The notes under the pieces are model-generated. The model ran no database searches. It saw only the letters and a program-made list of their open reading frames with translations, and had not been told where the DNA came from. 5,221 nt of DNA from Pseudomonadota bacterium (GTDB lineage: Bacteria > Pseudomonadota > Alphaproteobacteria > Rhizobiales > Xanthobacteraceae): NCBI GenBank assembly GCA_023432885.1, contig JAEZEU010000446.1:1-5221 (forward strand). The letters are read 5' to 3'. Position 1 is the first letter of the stretch; the number at the start of each line of letters is the position of its first letter. Made by a program: the position numbers and the translations under genes. Positions 4,588-5,221 of the stretch are shown piece after piece.

Positions 4588-5221
4588 CTGTTCGGACCGC
4601 GATCCATGCTGACGGGCTGCCAGCGCCGGAGCGAGGTGTTCTGCAATACCGACGGGTTGACGCAGCTTACCGGCCACATGCCCTGCAGGACCAGTGAGAA
4701 TTCGTAGCCCACGCGACGCTTGCGCGCTTCGTCAAAACGTGCCGAGGCCGAGGCGACGTGAGCGGTCAGCGTCACGTTCTCCATGCGCAGCAACGGGTTG
4801 TTGTGGGAAGGCGGCTCCTTCTCCAAAACGTCGAGTGCCGCATGCGCGATCCAGCCTTCCTGCAGCGCCTTGATCAGCGCCTCCTCGTCCACGGTGGCGC
4901 CGCGGCCGGTGTTGATGAAGGTCGCTGTCTTCTTCATCTGCCGGAAATGCTTTTCCCCGACCATGTGGTGAACCTCGGGTCGCGCCGGCGCATGCATCGA
5001 AATGAAATCCGATTGCGACAGCACTTCGGAGAGCGTTGCCGGCATCACGCCGTGATCGTACATCAGCGTTTCCTGGATGAAGGGGTCGAAAGCGATCATC
5101 TTCAGGCCGAATGGCGCGGCGCGCTTGGCGACCGCGCGCGCTACGCGGCCGAAGGAGATGAAGCCGAGCGTCTGGCCCATCAGCCGCGGGATCTTCAACA
5201 GGGCCGGCCTGCCCTCCGCCC
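4584..5221 (-). CDS. D-2-hydroxyacid dehydrogenase, CtBP-like (5' end outside window)
   Basis: The C-terminal 211 or so residues of an NAD-dependent D-2-hydroxyacid dehydrogenase; the frame stays open to the window edge, so roughly the first 100-120 residues are missing. What is seen (counting from the leucine codon at 5198): the Rossmann strand and glycine motif GFISFGRVARAV (12-23); Asp38 in IAFDPF, favouring NAD over NADP; and the catalytic residues Arg99 (INTGRGATVDEEAL), Glu128 (ALDVLEKEPP) and His147 (LTAHVAS). The usual GxGxxG reads SFGRVA, so its first and last glycines are replaced, and the usual TPH reads TAH. The family reduces 2-keto acids or oxidises D-2-hydroxy acids in the cytosol. 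It precedes the importer genes on the same strand with a 184-bp gap, suggesting a linked catabolic role, but the substrate is unknown. An apparent TTG start at 5198 is not the real start. Confidence 0.9.
   Translation of the reverse strand, partial: AEGRPALLKIPRLMGQTLGFISFGRVARAVAKRAAPFGLKMIAFDPFIQETLMYDHGVMPATLSEVLSQSDFISMHAPARPEVHHMVGEKHFRQMKKTATFINTGRGATVDEEALIKALQEGWIAHAALDVLEKEPPSHNNPLLRMENVTLTAHVASASARFDEARKRRVGYEFSLVLQGMWPVSCVNPSVLQNTSLRRWQPVSMDRGPNS

Overview
The window looks like a chromosomal piece of an alphaproteobacterium, most likely Bradyrhizobium or a close relative. The reasons are high GC content, a 102-bp compound palindromic repeat with CGTCATTC / CCCGGAATGACG ends of a type I recall as common between bradyrhizobial genes, and the pairing of a HmuQ-type haem monooxygenase with a HemP/HmuP protein. 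Every supported gene lies on the minus strand, so transcription runs from high to low coordinates.

Two unrelated modules are joined here. The upstream module (about 5221 down to 1041) is a carbohydrate-type ABC importer. It begins with the 3' two thirds of an NAD-dependent D-2-hydroxyacid dehydrogenase of the CtBP-like group, whose start lies outside the window. A 184-bp gap full of TGAT/ATCA dyads follows. Next come a Tat-exported family 1 solute-binding protein, a 166-bp gap carrying the palindromic element, and two permeases of MalF and MalG type whose genes overlap by 8 bp. An intrinsic-terminator-like hairpin (977-1004) closes the unit. No ATPase gene is present, so it must lie upstream of the window or elsewhere in the genome.

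The downstream module (817 down to 9) handles haem iron. An IsdG-fold haem-degrading monooxygenase (hmuQ) has a perfect AAGGAGG ribosome binding site. After a 266-bp gap comes a 69-residue HemP/HmuP protein with its own promoter-like region and a perfect 8-bp-arm inverted repeat overlapping the proposed -10. Haem import or receptor genes may continue beyond base 1.

The importer brings in a carbohydrate-like or polyol-like solute that the sequence does not identify; the dehydrogenase may act on it or on a product. The haem module releases iron from haem and probably controls haem uptake. I see no CRISPR array, transposase, tRNA, rRNA or phage gene. The least explained signals are the tandem dyads before the solute-binding protein, the palindrome in the binding protein/permease gap (an arrangement like malE-REP-malF of enteric bacteria), and the dyad before hemP.
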